Below are positions 20,087 to 29,103 of a stretch of DNA of 64,000 bases, in pieces. The stretch covers positions 1 through 64,000 of the forward strand of contig CALHOI010000041.1 of the NCBI GenBank assembly GCA_938035525.1, in the 5' to 3' direction. The stretch's first letter is position 1, and every line of letters starts with the position of its first letter. Made by a program: the position numbers and the translations under genes. Below the pieces are notes generated by a model, which did not search any database, had not been told where the DNA came from, and worked only from the letters and a program-made list of their open reading frames with translations. Source of the stretch: an uncultured Granulosicoccaceae bacterium (GTDB taxonomy: Bacteria > Pseudomonadota > Gammaproteobacteria > Granulosicoccales > Granulosicoccaceae).

Positions 20087-21349
20087 TCAGGCTGAGCTTT
20101 GGTTTTCAGGGTTCTCCTGGCGAGTTGCTGCAACCAGTTTATTGATAGTCAGACCTTGCAAAAGAATGGACATGACGACGATCACATAGGTGATAGTAAC
20201 AACGATGTCGCGCTCTGGGCCTGCCGGTATGGCCAGTGCCAGGGCCACCGAGATACCGCCGCGCAAACCACCCCATGTAAGAATCTTGATAACGTGCGGA
20301 TGAAAGTCCTTGTGCAGTCGCAAAATGGATACCGGTACGCTGACCGCGATCAATCTTGCAGTGATAACCAGAACAGCCAGCAACACGCCGACAAGCCAGA
20401 TCTTTGCATCTGAAGATAACAACATGACCTCCAGACCGATTATCAGGAACAACACAGCGTTCAGGATTTCGTCAATCAATTCCCAAAACGTATCAAGGTG
20501 TTTTACCGTTTCGCGACTCATGGCCGCGCGCCTGCCTTGATTACCAATCATAAGACCGGCGACAACAACCGCTATCGGGGCAGATAGATGCATGCTGGTG
20601 GCCGCCGTTGCGCCCCCAGCAACCAGTGCCAGTGTTAACAGTACTTCCACCTGATAGTTATCAACATGCTTAAGCATTTTAAGCACAAGGTAACCGCACG
20701 CAAATCCGAATACGGCGCCGCCGATGGCCTCTTGAACAAACAGCATGCCGATGTTGCCAAAGTCGACTTGATCTCCATTAACAGCAATGCCAAATAAGGC
20801 CAGGAAGAATACGATGGCCACACCATCGTTAAAAAGTGATTCACCGGTTATTTTGGTTTCTAATTTTTTTGATACCCCAGCGGTTTTTAGTATGCCCATG
20901 ACCGCAACCGGGTCGGTAGGAGATATGAGCGCGCCGAATAACAGGCAGTAAGCAAACGAGAGTTCTATCCCGACCAGGTTCAAGATGAAGTAAGTGCCGA
21001 TACCAACCAACGCTGTGCTGATACATAAACCCACCGATGCCAACAAACCGATAACCCATTTAGACTCGATTAAATCATCGAGATTAACGTGCATGGCACC
21101 GGCAAAAAGCAGGAATCCCAACATGCCGTTAAGCAAGGCTTTGTTGAAGTCTATTTGTGCAACCAGTTGCTCTGCCATGTTAATGCCGGCCTCAAAGCCA
21201 AATGCACCGAGAATGACCAGGAACAATGAAAACAACAGAGAGATCACCATGATGCCAATGGTGGTCGGGAGCTTTAGGGTGTGGTAGTTCAACCAGGCGA
21301 ATAACGCTGACACCGTTAACAGAATGCTGGTGATTGACAGTAATGACAT
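20087..21349 (-). CDS. Na+/H+ antiporter (CPA1/NhaP type)
   Basis: GALISPTDPVAVMGIL, GESLFNDGVAIVFF, LTWGGLRGGISVALALAIP. Confidence 0.93.
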   Translation of the reverse strand: MSLLSITSILLTVSALFAWLNYHTLKLPTTIGIMVISLLFSLFLVILGAFGFEAGINMAEQLVAQIDFNKALLNGMLGFLLFAGAMHVNLDDLIESKWVIGLLASVGLCISTALVGIGTYFILNLVGIELSFAYCLLFGALISPTDPVAVMGILKTAGVSKKLETKITGESLFNDGVAIVFFLALFGIAVNGDQVDFGNIGMLFVQEAIGGAVFGFACGYLVLKMLKHVDNYQVEVLLTLALVAGGATAATSMHLSAPIAVVVAGLMIGNQGRRAAMSRETVKHLDTFWELIDEILNAVLFLIIGLEVMLLSSDAKIWLVGVLLAVLVITARLIAVSVPVSILRLHKDFHPHVIKILTWGGLRGGISVALALAIPAGPERDIVVTITYVIVVMSILLQGLTINKLVAATRQENPENQSSA

Positions 21350-21422
21350 AGTTGCTGATTTTAGCTAAATGGTTGCTATAAGCTTAGCGTAGAATAGCGT
21401 AAGCCCGAGGATTCCTGACGTT

Positions 21423-22283
21423 TTGAGTTCAAACCAGAATCAATTGACTTTTGATTTCGACGCACCTGCGTCTAGCGTACCGCAAGCATGCCACAAACCC
21501 CGGGTTATTCAGCCTGACATCGACCCTACCGGGTTTTCATTGTGTCCGCCGCAGGCAGAGATCGGACAGCCCGCGCCGATTCCGTATCAACTGAAAGTCT
21601 CAGCAAAAGCACGGCAGGTATATTTGCGTGTTGAGCCAGGTCGTGGTTTACAAGTGACCATACCCAAGCGTTATGCAAAGCGTTCTATCCCGGCACTGGT
21701 GGAAAGCCAGCGTAAGTGGATCACCGAGGCCCTGGCAGATCTGGACGATAAAACCCCGGCCATTTACCGTCAGTGGCCACCGCCACAGTTGCATCTGGCA
21801 GCGGATAACACCATGGTTAATATCGTTTATCTGGAAAGCGCTTCCGCAGACGCAGCCACCATGCAGTGGGTGGCAAGCGATTGCCTGCAGTTATCGGTCG
21901 ATGTGACCAACAAAGAGCTGGTAGCCAAATGCATTGCCGAGGCACTTAAACCGCGCGCCCGAGATGTGCTTGGGCCCTGGTTGGCCGGGTGCGCACAACG
22001 CAGCGGACTAAGTTACAAGCGCATGAGCATCCGAGGCCAGCGCACCGTATGGGGAAGTTTTTCGTCCAGCGGCACCTTAAGCCTCAACTATAAATTATTG
22101 TTTTTAGACCCCAACGTGGTTGATTACGTGTTGCTCCACGAGCTTGCGCACACACGCTATCTTGATCATTCGCCAACATTTTGGCGATTCCTGGAGCAGT
22201 TAAAACCCAATTCCCAGGCTTTAGATCGCCAGCTTAAAGAGGCCGGATACATGGTCCCGCCGTGGCTGGAGCTAGCGGCTTAG
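21423..22283 (+). CDS. YgjP/M48-like metallopeptidase
   Basis: RGQRTVWGSFSSSGTLSLNYKLLFLDPNVVDYVLLHELAHTRYLDHSPTFW. Confidence 0.9.
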   Translation: MSSNQNQLTFDFDAPASSVPQACHKPRVIQPDIDPTGFSLCPPQAEIGQPAPIPYQLKVSAKARQVYLRVEPGRGLQVTIPKRYAKRSIPALVESQRKWITEALADLDDKTPAIYRQWPPPQLHLAADNTMVNIVYLESASADAATMQWVASDCLQLSVDVTNKELVAKCIAEALKPRARDVLGPWLAGCAQRSGLSYKRMSIRGQRTVWGSFSSSGTLSLNYKLLFLDPNVVDYVLLHELAHTRYLDHSPTFWRFLEQLKPNSQALDRQLKEAGYMVPPWLELAA

Positions 22284-22552
22284 CTGCAAGCGCCACACGC
22301 GCTTATTTCTACCGAGCCCAATACAATGCCCTATGCAGCGCATGTGGAACGCCACGCTGGGTGATTTTCAGTGTTTTTTCTGACTGCCACATTGCAAATT
22401 CCTCACCTTGAACTACCGCCGTATAGATAGGTAATCAAAGCAAAATCGATCATTACAGCGTGAATGTTTCTGCTATTCTCATTGGACTAAGATCTTTCGC
22501 ACCACAGATTTACGCGACTGACAAGCAATTTTTTTGGATGCTTTATTAAACC

Positions 22553-23326
22553 GTGGCTTTACGCAATTCAGACGACTTAGCAGTGCAAAAACACGAGCCT
22601 ATTGAACTTTGGCAGATCATACCGCTACTCCTTGCAGCGGTGTTGCTAACCATTGGTTTGGCCATGTTCATGAGCGGCATTCAGCATGCGGTTGATGTTG
22701 TTCAACCTATCATTGTGGTGTTTGGTGGCACTCTCGTCGCATTGTTAATCACTTTTCCGCTTAACCAGCTGTCACACTCTTTGCAGTTTGCATTGTCACG
22801 TGGCATTCGGGGTGGAACCTCACCCGAAGAAATGGCCAAGGCCATGCTTAAGATTTGCGATGTAAGTCGCCGCGAAGGTTTACTTGGCGTTGCCGAAGTG
22901 CGCTCAAGCTCTGCAGAAGTAGAGCAGGTTTGTCATTTAATTGGTGACGCCGCAGATGAAGGCGAAATACAACACTCGTGGTCGCGCAGTCAGGCGTCGG
23001 AAAAAATGGTCCATCAAATGGCCATTGATATTTTCGTTTTCACCATGATCTATGCCATCCTGATTGGTGCGCTAGCGTCCATAGTGCGTATGGTGTCGGC
23101 AGAGAATGCCGTACTAACGGGCGTAAACGTGTTGCCTTTTGTTTCGGGTGTGAGTTTGTCTATATTAACGGCAATGCTGGTTGGCAGATTAAGGTCGGTA
23201 CACATGCGCGAGCTGGTGGTCGTCGATGTTGCCTACAGAAGTGCTGCCATAATTCTTGAAGACAACAACGTACAAAGACTGCGCTCAAGATTGGCGTTAC
23301 TTGTTCCTCCCGGCCTGCGACGCTAA
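22553..23326 (+). CDS. MotA-like proton channel family protein
   Basis: GTG start; VVFGGTLVALLITFPL, SSAEVEQVCHLIGDA, AIDIFVFTMIYAILIGALASIVRM; MotA-like topology. Confidence 0.75.
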   Translation: MALRNSDDLAVQKHEPIELWQIIPLLLAAVLLTIGLAMFMSGIQHAVDVVQPIIVVFGGTLVALLITFPLNQLSHSLQFALSRGIRGGTSPEEMAKAMLKICDVSRREGLLGVAEVRSSSAEVEQVCHLIGDAADEGEIQHSWSRSQASEKMVHQMAIDIFVFTMIYAILIGALASIVRMVSAENAVLTGVNVLPFVSGVSLSILTAMLVGRLRSVHMRELVVVDVAYRSAAIILEDNNVQRLRSRLALLVPPGLRR

Positions 23327-23328
23327 AC

Positions 23329-23706
23329 ATGAACGAGATTACGATTCACGCGCCATCATCCGGGCGCTCGGCTTATGCGGTTGTGCCCAACCCTGACGAG
23401 CCTGTTATTTTGCAACTTGATGGCAACCTGACGCGCGCGCTGGAAATCAGTGCAGTGGGTTTTTCGGCTCCAGTAAAGGCGGCTAAACCAGGTAGGCGAT
23501 ACCCATTCAGTGTTGATTTGCCCACCTATAAAAGGCCTATATCGGGCTACGTAGATGTTTTGCCAGATACCCGCAATGACGAGCTCACTTGTCGTTTTGT
23601 TGATCTTAGTGCTGAGCAGTTAGATGCCTTGCATCAATACGTGTTGGCTCGACAAAAAGAAGCCATCAGGGCTTTGCGCGCCGGTAACACGCTGGTTACT
23701 GGCTAA
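23329..23706 (+). CDS. PilZ-like domain protein (degenerate)
   Basis: RALEISAVGFSA and C-terminal CRFVDLSAEQLDALHQYVLARQKEAIR resemble PilZ domains; N-terminal RxxxR not apparent. Confidence 0.6.
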   Translation: MNEITIHAPSSGRSAYAVVPNPDEPVILQLDGNLTRALEISAVGFSAPVKAAKPGRRYPFSVDLPTYKRPISGYVDVLPDTRNDELTCRFVDLSAEQLDALHQYVLARQKEAIRALRAGNTLVTG

Positions 23707-23714
23707 TTAAACCC

Positions 23715-24845
23715 GTGGGACCACTTGCTCGCTACGAGCATGAAGTTGAATCAGGAAAGCTAAATCCTGATGAAGAGCAGTACGCTGTTATGCGTCTGCT
23801 AGACGCCATTGCCATCAATCTTGCCAAACGCAAACCCTATAAGCCGCCCACTGGTGGTTTTCTATCCCGTTTTTTCGGTTCAACACCAGCAACGACAACT
23901 GGCGTTGAAGGTTTGTATTTGTGGGGCGGGGTAGGGCGAGGTAAAACGCATTTGTGCGACCTGTTTTATGGCGAGCTGCAGTTTAAAGATAAAACCCGTT
24001 TGCACTTTCATCGCTTCATGCAGCGTATACACAACGATCTGCGCGAACTGGGCGAAGTCGAAAATCCGATTCCATTGGTGGCCGACAAATGGGCTGCGAA
24101 AACCCGCTTGTTGTTGCTAGATGAAATTCACGTTAACGATATAACCGACGCTATGCTTCTGGGTTCGTTAATGACCGAGTTATTCAAACGTGGTACAACC
24201 CTGGTGACAACATCTAACTTGCACCCTGATGATTTGTACAAAGACGGTCTGCAGCGTGCACGTTTTTTACCCGCCATAGAGCAAATTAAACAACACACTC
24301 ATGTGTTAGAAATGGTTGGCGATACCGACTACCGCTTGCGTTTGCTGCAGCGTGAGCCAATTTATATTGTTGGTGAGTTCAACAACGGAAAAGCGGATAA
24401 AAGTACCCGTGATGCCATGGAGGCGCATTTTGACCGGCTCACAGCGGGTAAAAACGACAATGTTAAAAGCATGTCAATCAATGGTCGCGATTTACCCGTT
24501 ATAAACCGCTGTGGTGATGTGCTGTGGATAGACTTTGACACGCTGTGCAACACCCCAAGATCAACTGCCGACTACATTGAGCTTGCAACGGCCTTTCACA
24601 CCGTGTTGTTAAGCAATGTGCCGATACTCAATGAAGATCAAAACGATGCGGCCCGACGGCTGGTTAACTTAATAGACGAATTCTATGATCGGCACATCAA
24701 GTTGATCGTCTCCGCGCAAGCCCAACCCGATGAGCTTTACACAGGTAAACGATTAGAATTTGAATTTGTTCGCGCAGCCAGTCGTTTGATGGAGATGCAA
24801 ACCAAGGAGTATTTGGCTGCGGCTCATAGTGTGCTTGCTAACTGA
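23715..24845 (+). CDS. zapE: AFG1/ZapE family ATPase
   Basis: GTG start; GLYLWGGVGRGKTHLCDLFY, HFHRFMQRIHNDLRELG, RLLLLDEIHVNDITDAMLL, TTSNLHPDDLYKDGLQRARFLPAI. Confidence 0.94.
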   Translation: MGPLARYEHEVESGKLNPDEEQYAVMRLLDAIAINLAKRKPYKPPTGGFLSRFFGSTPATTTGVEGLYLWGGVGRGKTHLCDLFYGELQFKDKTRLHFHRFMQRIHNDLRELGEVENPIPLVADKWAAKTRLLLLDEIHVNDITDAMLLGSLMTELFKRGTTLVTTSNLHPDDLYKDGLQRARFLPAIEQIKQHTHVLEMVGDTDYRLRLLQREPIYIVGEFNNGKADKSTRDAMEAHFDRLTAGKNDNVKSMSINGRDLPVINRCGDVLWIDFDTLCNTPRSTADYIELATAFHTVLLSNVPILNEDQNDAARRLVNLIDEFYDRHIKLIVSAQAQPDELYTGKRLEFEFVRAASRLMEMQTKEYLAAAHSVLAN

Positions 24846-24872
24846 TGCCTGTTTGCGATGGGGGATACGTTG

Positions 24873-25505
24873 TTAAGACTCAGCAGTATCAACGCCTTTC
24901 GCAGCCAGTAGTCCTGCTGCAGCAATCATTAACGCACCGCTAACTTTATTCATCATTGATAGCTGTAGCCGCTTTACACGCTTTGATGCCTGCGATGCCG
25001 CAGTTCCCCATGACAACAGGATTGCACCATCTACAATAATATAAGTGACTCCGAGTACCAATAATTGTGGCAGCACGGCTGAGTCCGTGTTGATAAATTG
25101 AGGGAATAGGGCTGCGAAAAATGCAACGGCGAATGGATTGGCAAGTGATGTGAAAAAGCCTTGTTTGAACATGCTCAGTCTATTTGCAGAATGGTTCTGT
25201 TGTGCATTTGAAGGTGATTCTGTTGAGAAGAGCAATTTCAACCCTATCCAGGCCAGATAAAGAACACCAACCCATTTGATTACCGTGAACGCAAGTGCAG
25301 AACTTGCAATGATTGCTGCCAAGCCAAAAGCCGCGGCTGTCATTTGCAGGCAGTTGGCACACAAATCACCGGCAATTATCCACCTGCAGCGCTTGACGTC
25401 ATGGCGGATACTATTGGATATGATGAGCAATTGACTTGTGTCTGGCGGAGTGGCAAAGAACACCGCCAGTGCTGCCAAGTACAACAGATAATTGTCCAAG
25501 CCCAT
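24873..25505 (-). CDS. LysE/RhtB family amino-acid exporter
   Basis: KWVGVLYLAWIGLKLLFS, FKQGFFTSLANPFAVAFFAALFPQFI. Confidence 0.9.
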   Translation of the reverse strand: MGLDNYLLYLAALAVFFATPPDTSQLLIISNSIRHDVKRCRWIIAGDLCANCLQMTAAAFGLAAIIASSALAFTVIKWVGVLYLAWIGLKLLFSTESPSNAQQNHSANRLSMFKQGFFTSLANPFAVAFFAALFPQFINTDSAVLPQLLVLGVTYIIVDGAILLSWGTAASQASKRVKRLQLSMMNKVSGALMIAAAGLLAAKGVDTAES

Positions 25506-25685
25506 GTTGCGTTCCTCTGCAAGAGAAGTCGTTCTGGTTAATTCAGATAACGATACGTTGCAACTGCTTTATGCGCAAGTTCGGATGATCAAATTCATGG
25601 GCAGGGGCGTGGATTCGAATGCAAGCAAACTATGACCTTGCACAAATTCAAGTAATGGAAGATGACATCACTGTCTATCCACAAG

Positions 25686-25952
25686 CTAATTCCAAATAGC
25701 AGTTAAAAGCGGACGTTCATCCTGTTTTTGTATTAGTAAAGAGTTCGTTTTCGCTCTGTACTTAATACAACCATTGCATTGTTTTTCACAAGCGTGGTGA
25801 AAGAGACTCGACTCATCTGGACTCTCACCAATCGAGGGCAGAGTTTCTTCCGAATCTTCATCAATCAATGGCTGTCCATCGCTACCACTGCTACAACCAG
25901 CAACAAGAAATAACGTAGCAATCGTAGCGTAGGTCGGAATGTGTTTCACCAT
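25686..25952 (-). CDS. Small hypothetical lipoprotein
   Basis: LFLVAGCSSGSDGQP lipobox, 88 aa. Confidence 0.5.
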   Translation of the reverse strand: MVKHIPTYATIATLFLVAGCSSGSDGQPLIDEDSEETLPSIGESPDESSLFHHACEKQCNGCIKYRAKTNSLLIQKQDERPLLTAIWN

Positions 25953-26212
25953 TGGTAGGTCTCGGCTCTAGATTTACATCATAAGATCGACCATAAAAAG
26001 GCCTGATTTTATCGAAACGACGTAAAGCGTGAGCCATACCCTGAGGCTTTTCTCCAAATGAAGCGGCATAAGTGATGTTTATTCGCTCCACGGTTGTTGC
26101 ATCGAGCGCTTGGTGCATCAATAAAACTGGGTGGTAAGACTAAAAAGCTCAGTCATTTGTGCACGTTCTCACGAAATCAGTCTCAGATCATGTTTCGAAA
26201 TAAAAACTTGAA

Positions 26213-26232
26213 ATATATCTAAAAAGATATAT
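26213..26232. promoter_or_regulatory. Perfect inverted repeat upstream of toxin-antitoxin, candidate operator
   Basis: ATATATCT-aaaa-AGATATAT, 4 nt upstream of the ORF start. Confidence 0.65.
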
Positions 26233-26236
26233 CATC

Positions 26237-26569
26237 ATGCCGATGACATGGACAGTTGAACTGTTGAATGACGAGGTTGAAGCCGAGTTACGAGCATTGC
26301 CTCGCGACATGTTGGCTCGGTTCCAACGGATCGTTGAACTGATTGAAAGCCAGGGGCTAGAGCATGTCCATGAGCCACACATCAAGCACCTTGAAAACAA
26401 GTTATGGGAGATGAGGCTTAAGGGGCGGGATGGAATATCTCGTGCAATCTATGTCACTGCCAGCGGCAAACGTTTGATTGTGTTGCGTGTGTTTATTAAA
26501 AAAACACAGAAGACGCCGCGTAAGGAATTAACACTAGCGCTTAAACGAGCGAGAGAGGTAGACCAATGA
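26237..26569 (+). CDS. HigB/RelE-type toxin (phage Gp49-like)
   Basis: HEPHIKHLENKLWEMRLKGRDGISRAIYVTASGKRLIVLRVFIKKTQKTPRKELTLALKRARE. Confidence 0.92.
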   Translation: MPMTWTVELLNDEVEAELRALPRDMLARFQRIVELIESQGLEHVHEPHIKHLENKLWEMRLKGRDGISRAIYVTASGKRLIVLRVFIKKTQKTPRKELTLALKRAREVDQ

Positions 26570-26856
26570 AGAGTAAACGGGCGCGTGATTTACATCATGA
26601 CATGATGCAGAGCGATGCAGAGTATGCACATGAATACTCTGCATTAGCACAAGAATTCTCTCTAGCAAGGGAAGTTATACGGGCTCGCAGACTAGCGAAT
26701 CTGACTCAGCAAGAGTTGGCCGATAAGATGAATACGACCCAAGCCGTTATAGCTAGAATGGAAGGCGGTAGTCTTCCATCAATGCGTACGTTGGAACGTC
26801 TCGCTGCTGCCACAGGTACTCATCTTAAAGTGAGTTTTGAACAAGCAACGAAGTGA
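26566..26856 (+). CDS. HigA-type XRE antitoxin
   Basis: VIRARRLANLTQQELADKMNTTQAVIARMEGGSLPSMRTLERLAAATGTHLKVSF; ATGA overlap with toxin. Confidence 0.93.
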   Translation: MKSKRARDLHHDMMQSDAEYAHEYSALAQEFSLAREVIRARRLANLTQQELADKMNTTQAVIARMEGGSLPSMRTLERLAAATGTHLKVSFEQATK

Positions 26857-27049
26857 TTCATTGATGAAGCACGGTGACTTCTCCATAGGCCTTGAGTTCA
26901 AAACCGAAACCGGCTTATGGCTATCAAGCTTGTATTTAGCCATCAGCATCATATTGAGTCAGGCAATCTAATCCAAACAGTCGATGCCACGGCACACCGC
27001 ATCGATATCAGACTATCAGCCCCAGCATACCGGGGCAGTTTTAAAAGGA

Positions 27050-28873
27050 CTAACTGGCCTTCGCTGTACGCGAATGCCGCTTACGATCATTTTCAGTTAA
27101 GTGCTTTTTACGCACTCGAATGCTCTCAGGTGTCACTTCTACCAATTCATCATCATCGATAAATTCCAGTGCCTGCTCCAGCGTCATTTTAATGGGCGGT
27201 GTTAGTTGAATGTTTTCATCTGTGCCCGATGCGCGAACGTTAGTCAGTTGTTTACCCTTCAGGCAGTTAACCGTTAAGTCGTTTTCGCGTGAATGAATAC
27301 CAATAATCTGGCCTTCATACACAATATCGTTGGCAGCGGTAATTAAACGGCCGCGTTCTTGTAAGTTCCACAGTGCAAAACCCAATGCCTTGCCGGTGCC
27401 GTTAGAAATTAGCACGCCGTTACGACGCTGACCAACGCTGAAGTCTAATCTTGGTCCGTAGTGATCGAACACGCTGTAAATCAAGCCTGAGCCGGAAGTG
27501 GCCGTTAAAAATTCGGTTCTAAAGCCAATCATGCCGCGCGCTGGGGCCACGTAGTCTAATCTCACACGACCTTTGCCATCGGGCACCATGTCTTTAAGTT
27601 CGGCGCGTCGCTCGCCCATTTTTTCCATGATGCTGCCCTGATGCTGCTCTTCGACATCAATGGTGATTTGCTCGAACGGTTCTTCAATTTTGCCGTCGAC
27701 TTCACGGGTAATAACAATCGGGCGACCTACGCCAATTTCGTAGCCTTCGCGTCGCATGTTTTCAATGAGCACTGATAAGTGTAATTCGCCACGGCCAGAA
27801 ACCTTGAAGGTTTCACTCATGTCGGTACGTTCTACACGCAGGGCTACGTTGTGCAGCAATTCGGTTTGTAATCGGTCCCAGATGTTTCTGCTGGTCACGT
27901 ATTTGCCTTCTTTGCCAGCAAACGGTGATGAGTTTGGCTGGAACAACATACTGATGGTTGGCTCGTCGACTGTCAGTGGTGGCAAGGCTTCCACATGAGC
28001 CGGGTCGCACAAGGTGTCTGATATATGCAGTTTGTCGATACCGGTTATGCACACAATGTCGCCGGCCTGTGCCAAGTCGGTTTCGATGCGCTCCAGACCA
28101 TGAAAGCCTAGCACTTGTAATACTTTGGCTGAGCGTTGTTGGCCTTCCACGTCAACCACTTTAACTGCTTGGTTTGGTTTTAGCTGGCCACGCTTGATGC
28201 GCGCAATCCCGATAACACCAACGTAGCTGTTGTAGTCCAGTGAAGAAATCTGCATTTGAAAAGGCCCGTCGGTGTCGACGTCTGGTGCAGGGACTTCATC
28301 AATAATGGTTTGAAACAATGGCGCCATGTCACCTTCAGAAACCGTTGGCTCTAAGCCTGAAAAACCGTTTATGGCTGATGCGTAAATAACCGGGAAATCC
28401 AGTTGCTCATCGGTTGCGCCGAGGTTGTCAAACAATTCAAATGTTTGGTCGAGTGCCCAGTCTGGTCGTGCACCCTCGCGGTCAATTTTGTTGATAACAA
28501 CAATGGGTCGGAATCCCATCGCGAAGGCTTTTTGTGTCACAAAGCGTGTTTGTGGCATGGGGCCTTCAGCAGCATCAACCAGCAGCAGCACAGAATCGAC
28601 CATGCTTAAAACGCGTTCTACTTCGCCGCCGAAGTCGGCGTGCCCAGGAGTATCAACGATGTTGATACGGTAATCGTTCCACTTGATCGCGGTGTTCTTG
28701 GCAAGAATGGTGATGCCACGTTCTTTTTCTATCGCGTTAGAGTCCATTAAGCGTTCTGTTGGCGCTAGGCGAGAATCAAGCGTACCCGATTGCTGCAGAA
28801 GCTTATCGACCAAGGTAGTTTTGCCGTGGTCAACATGAGCTATGATGGCGATGTTGCGTAATTTCTGAATCAA
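27050..28873 (-). CDS. typA: Ribosome-associated GTPase TypA/BipA
   Basis: (TTG)[33 protein letters not shown] extends to 28936 but TTG at 28873 with AGGA upstream fits family N-terminus. Confidence 0.95.
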   Translation of the reverse strand: MIQKLRNIAIIAHVDHGKTTLVDKLLQQSGTLDSRLAPTERLMDSNAIEKERGITILAKNTAIKWNDYRINIVDTPGHADFGGEVERVLSMVDSVLLLVDAAEGPMPQTRFVTQKAFAMGFRPIVVINKIDREGARPDWALDQTFELFDNLGATDEQLDFPVIYASAINGFSGLEPTVSEGDMAPLFQTIIDEVPAPDVDTDGPFQMQISSLDYNSYVGVIGIARIKRGQLKPNQAVKVVDVEGQQRSAKVLQVLGFHGLERIETDLAQAGDIVCITGIDKLHISDTLCDPAHVEALPPLTVDEPTISMLFQPNSSPFAGKEGKYVTSRNIWDRLQTELLHNVALRVERTDMSETFKVSGRGELHLSVLIENMRREGYEIGVGRPIVITREVDGKIEEPFEQITIDVEEQHQGSIMEKMGERRAELKDMVPDGKGRVRLDYVAPARGMIGFRTEFLTATSGSGLIYSVFDHYGPRLDFSVGQRRNGVLISNGTGKALGFALWNLQERGRLITAANDIVYEGQIIGIHSRENDLTVNCLKGKQLTNVRASGTDENIQLTPPIKMTLEQALEFIDDDELVEVTPESIRVRKKHLTENDRKRHSRTAKAS

Positions 28874-29103
28874 GGGAAGTTCCTGGTGCGCAAGCGTTAA
28901 GGCGCGACGAAAATCGATGCTGGACTGATGTTCCAAGCGGGTGATAGTTAACGCGCCATTATACCGGACTAAAGCAGCCTAAAGGCAAAGGCTGATTGCA
29001 TAAATCCGGCCATATGCTCGATATTTGGCGTTTCAAAGCCAGTATCTGTTAGCAATGGGCCACACACTTGAGCCACAGCGTTGAGTATGACGGAGCGATG
29101 GGC

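Noticed and set aside
26917-27162. 81-aa plus ORF after the antitoxin
   Set aside because: Runs into the antisense of typA 3' end; no coding signature
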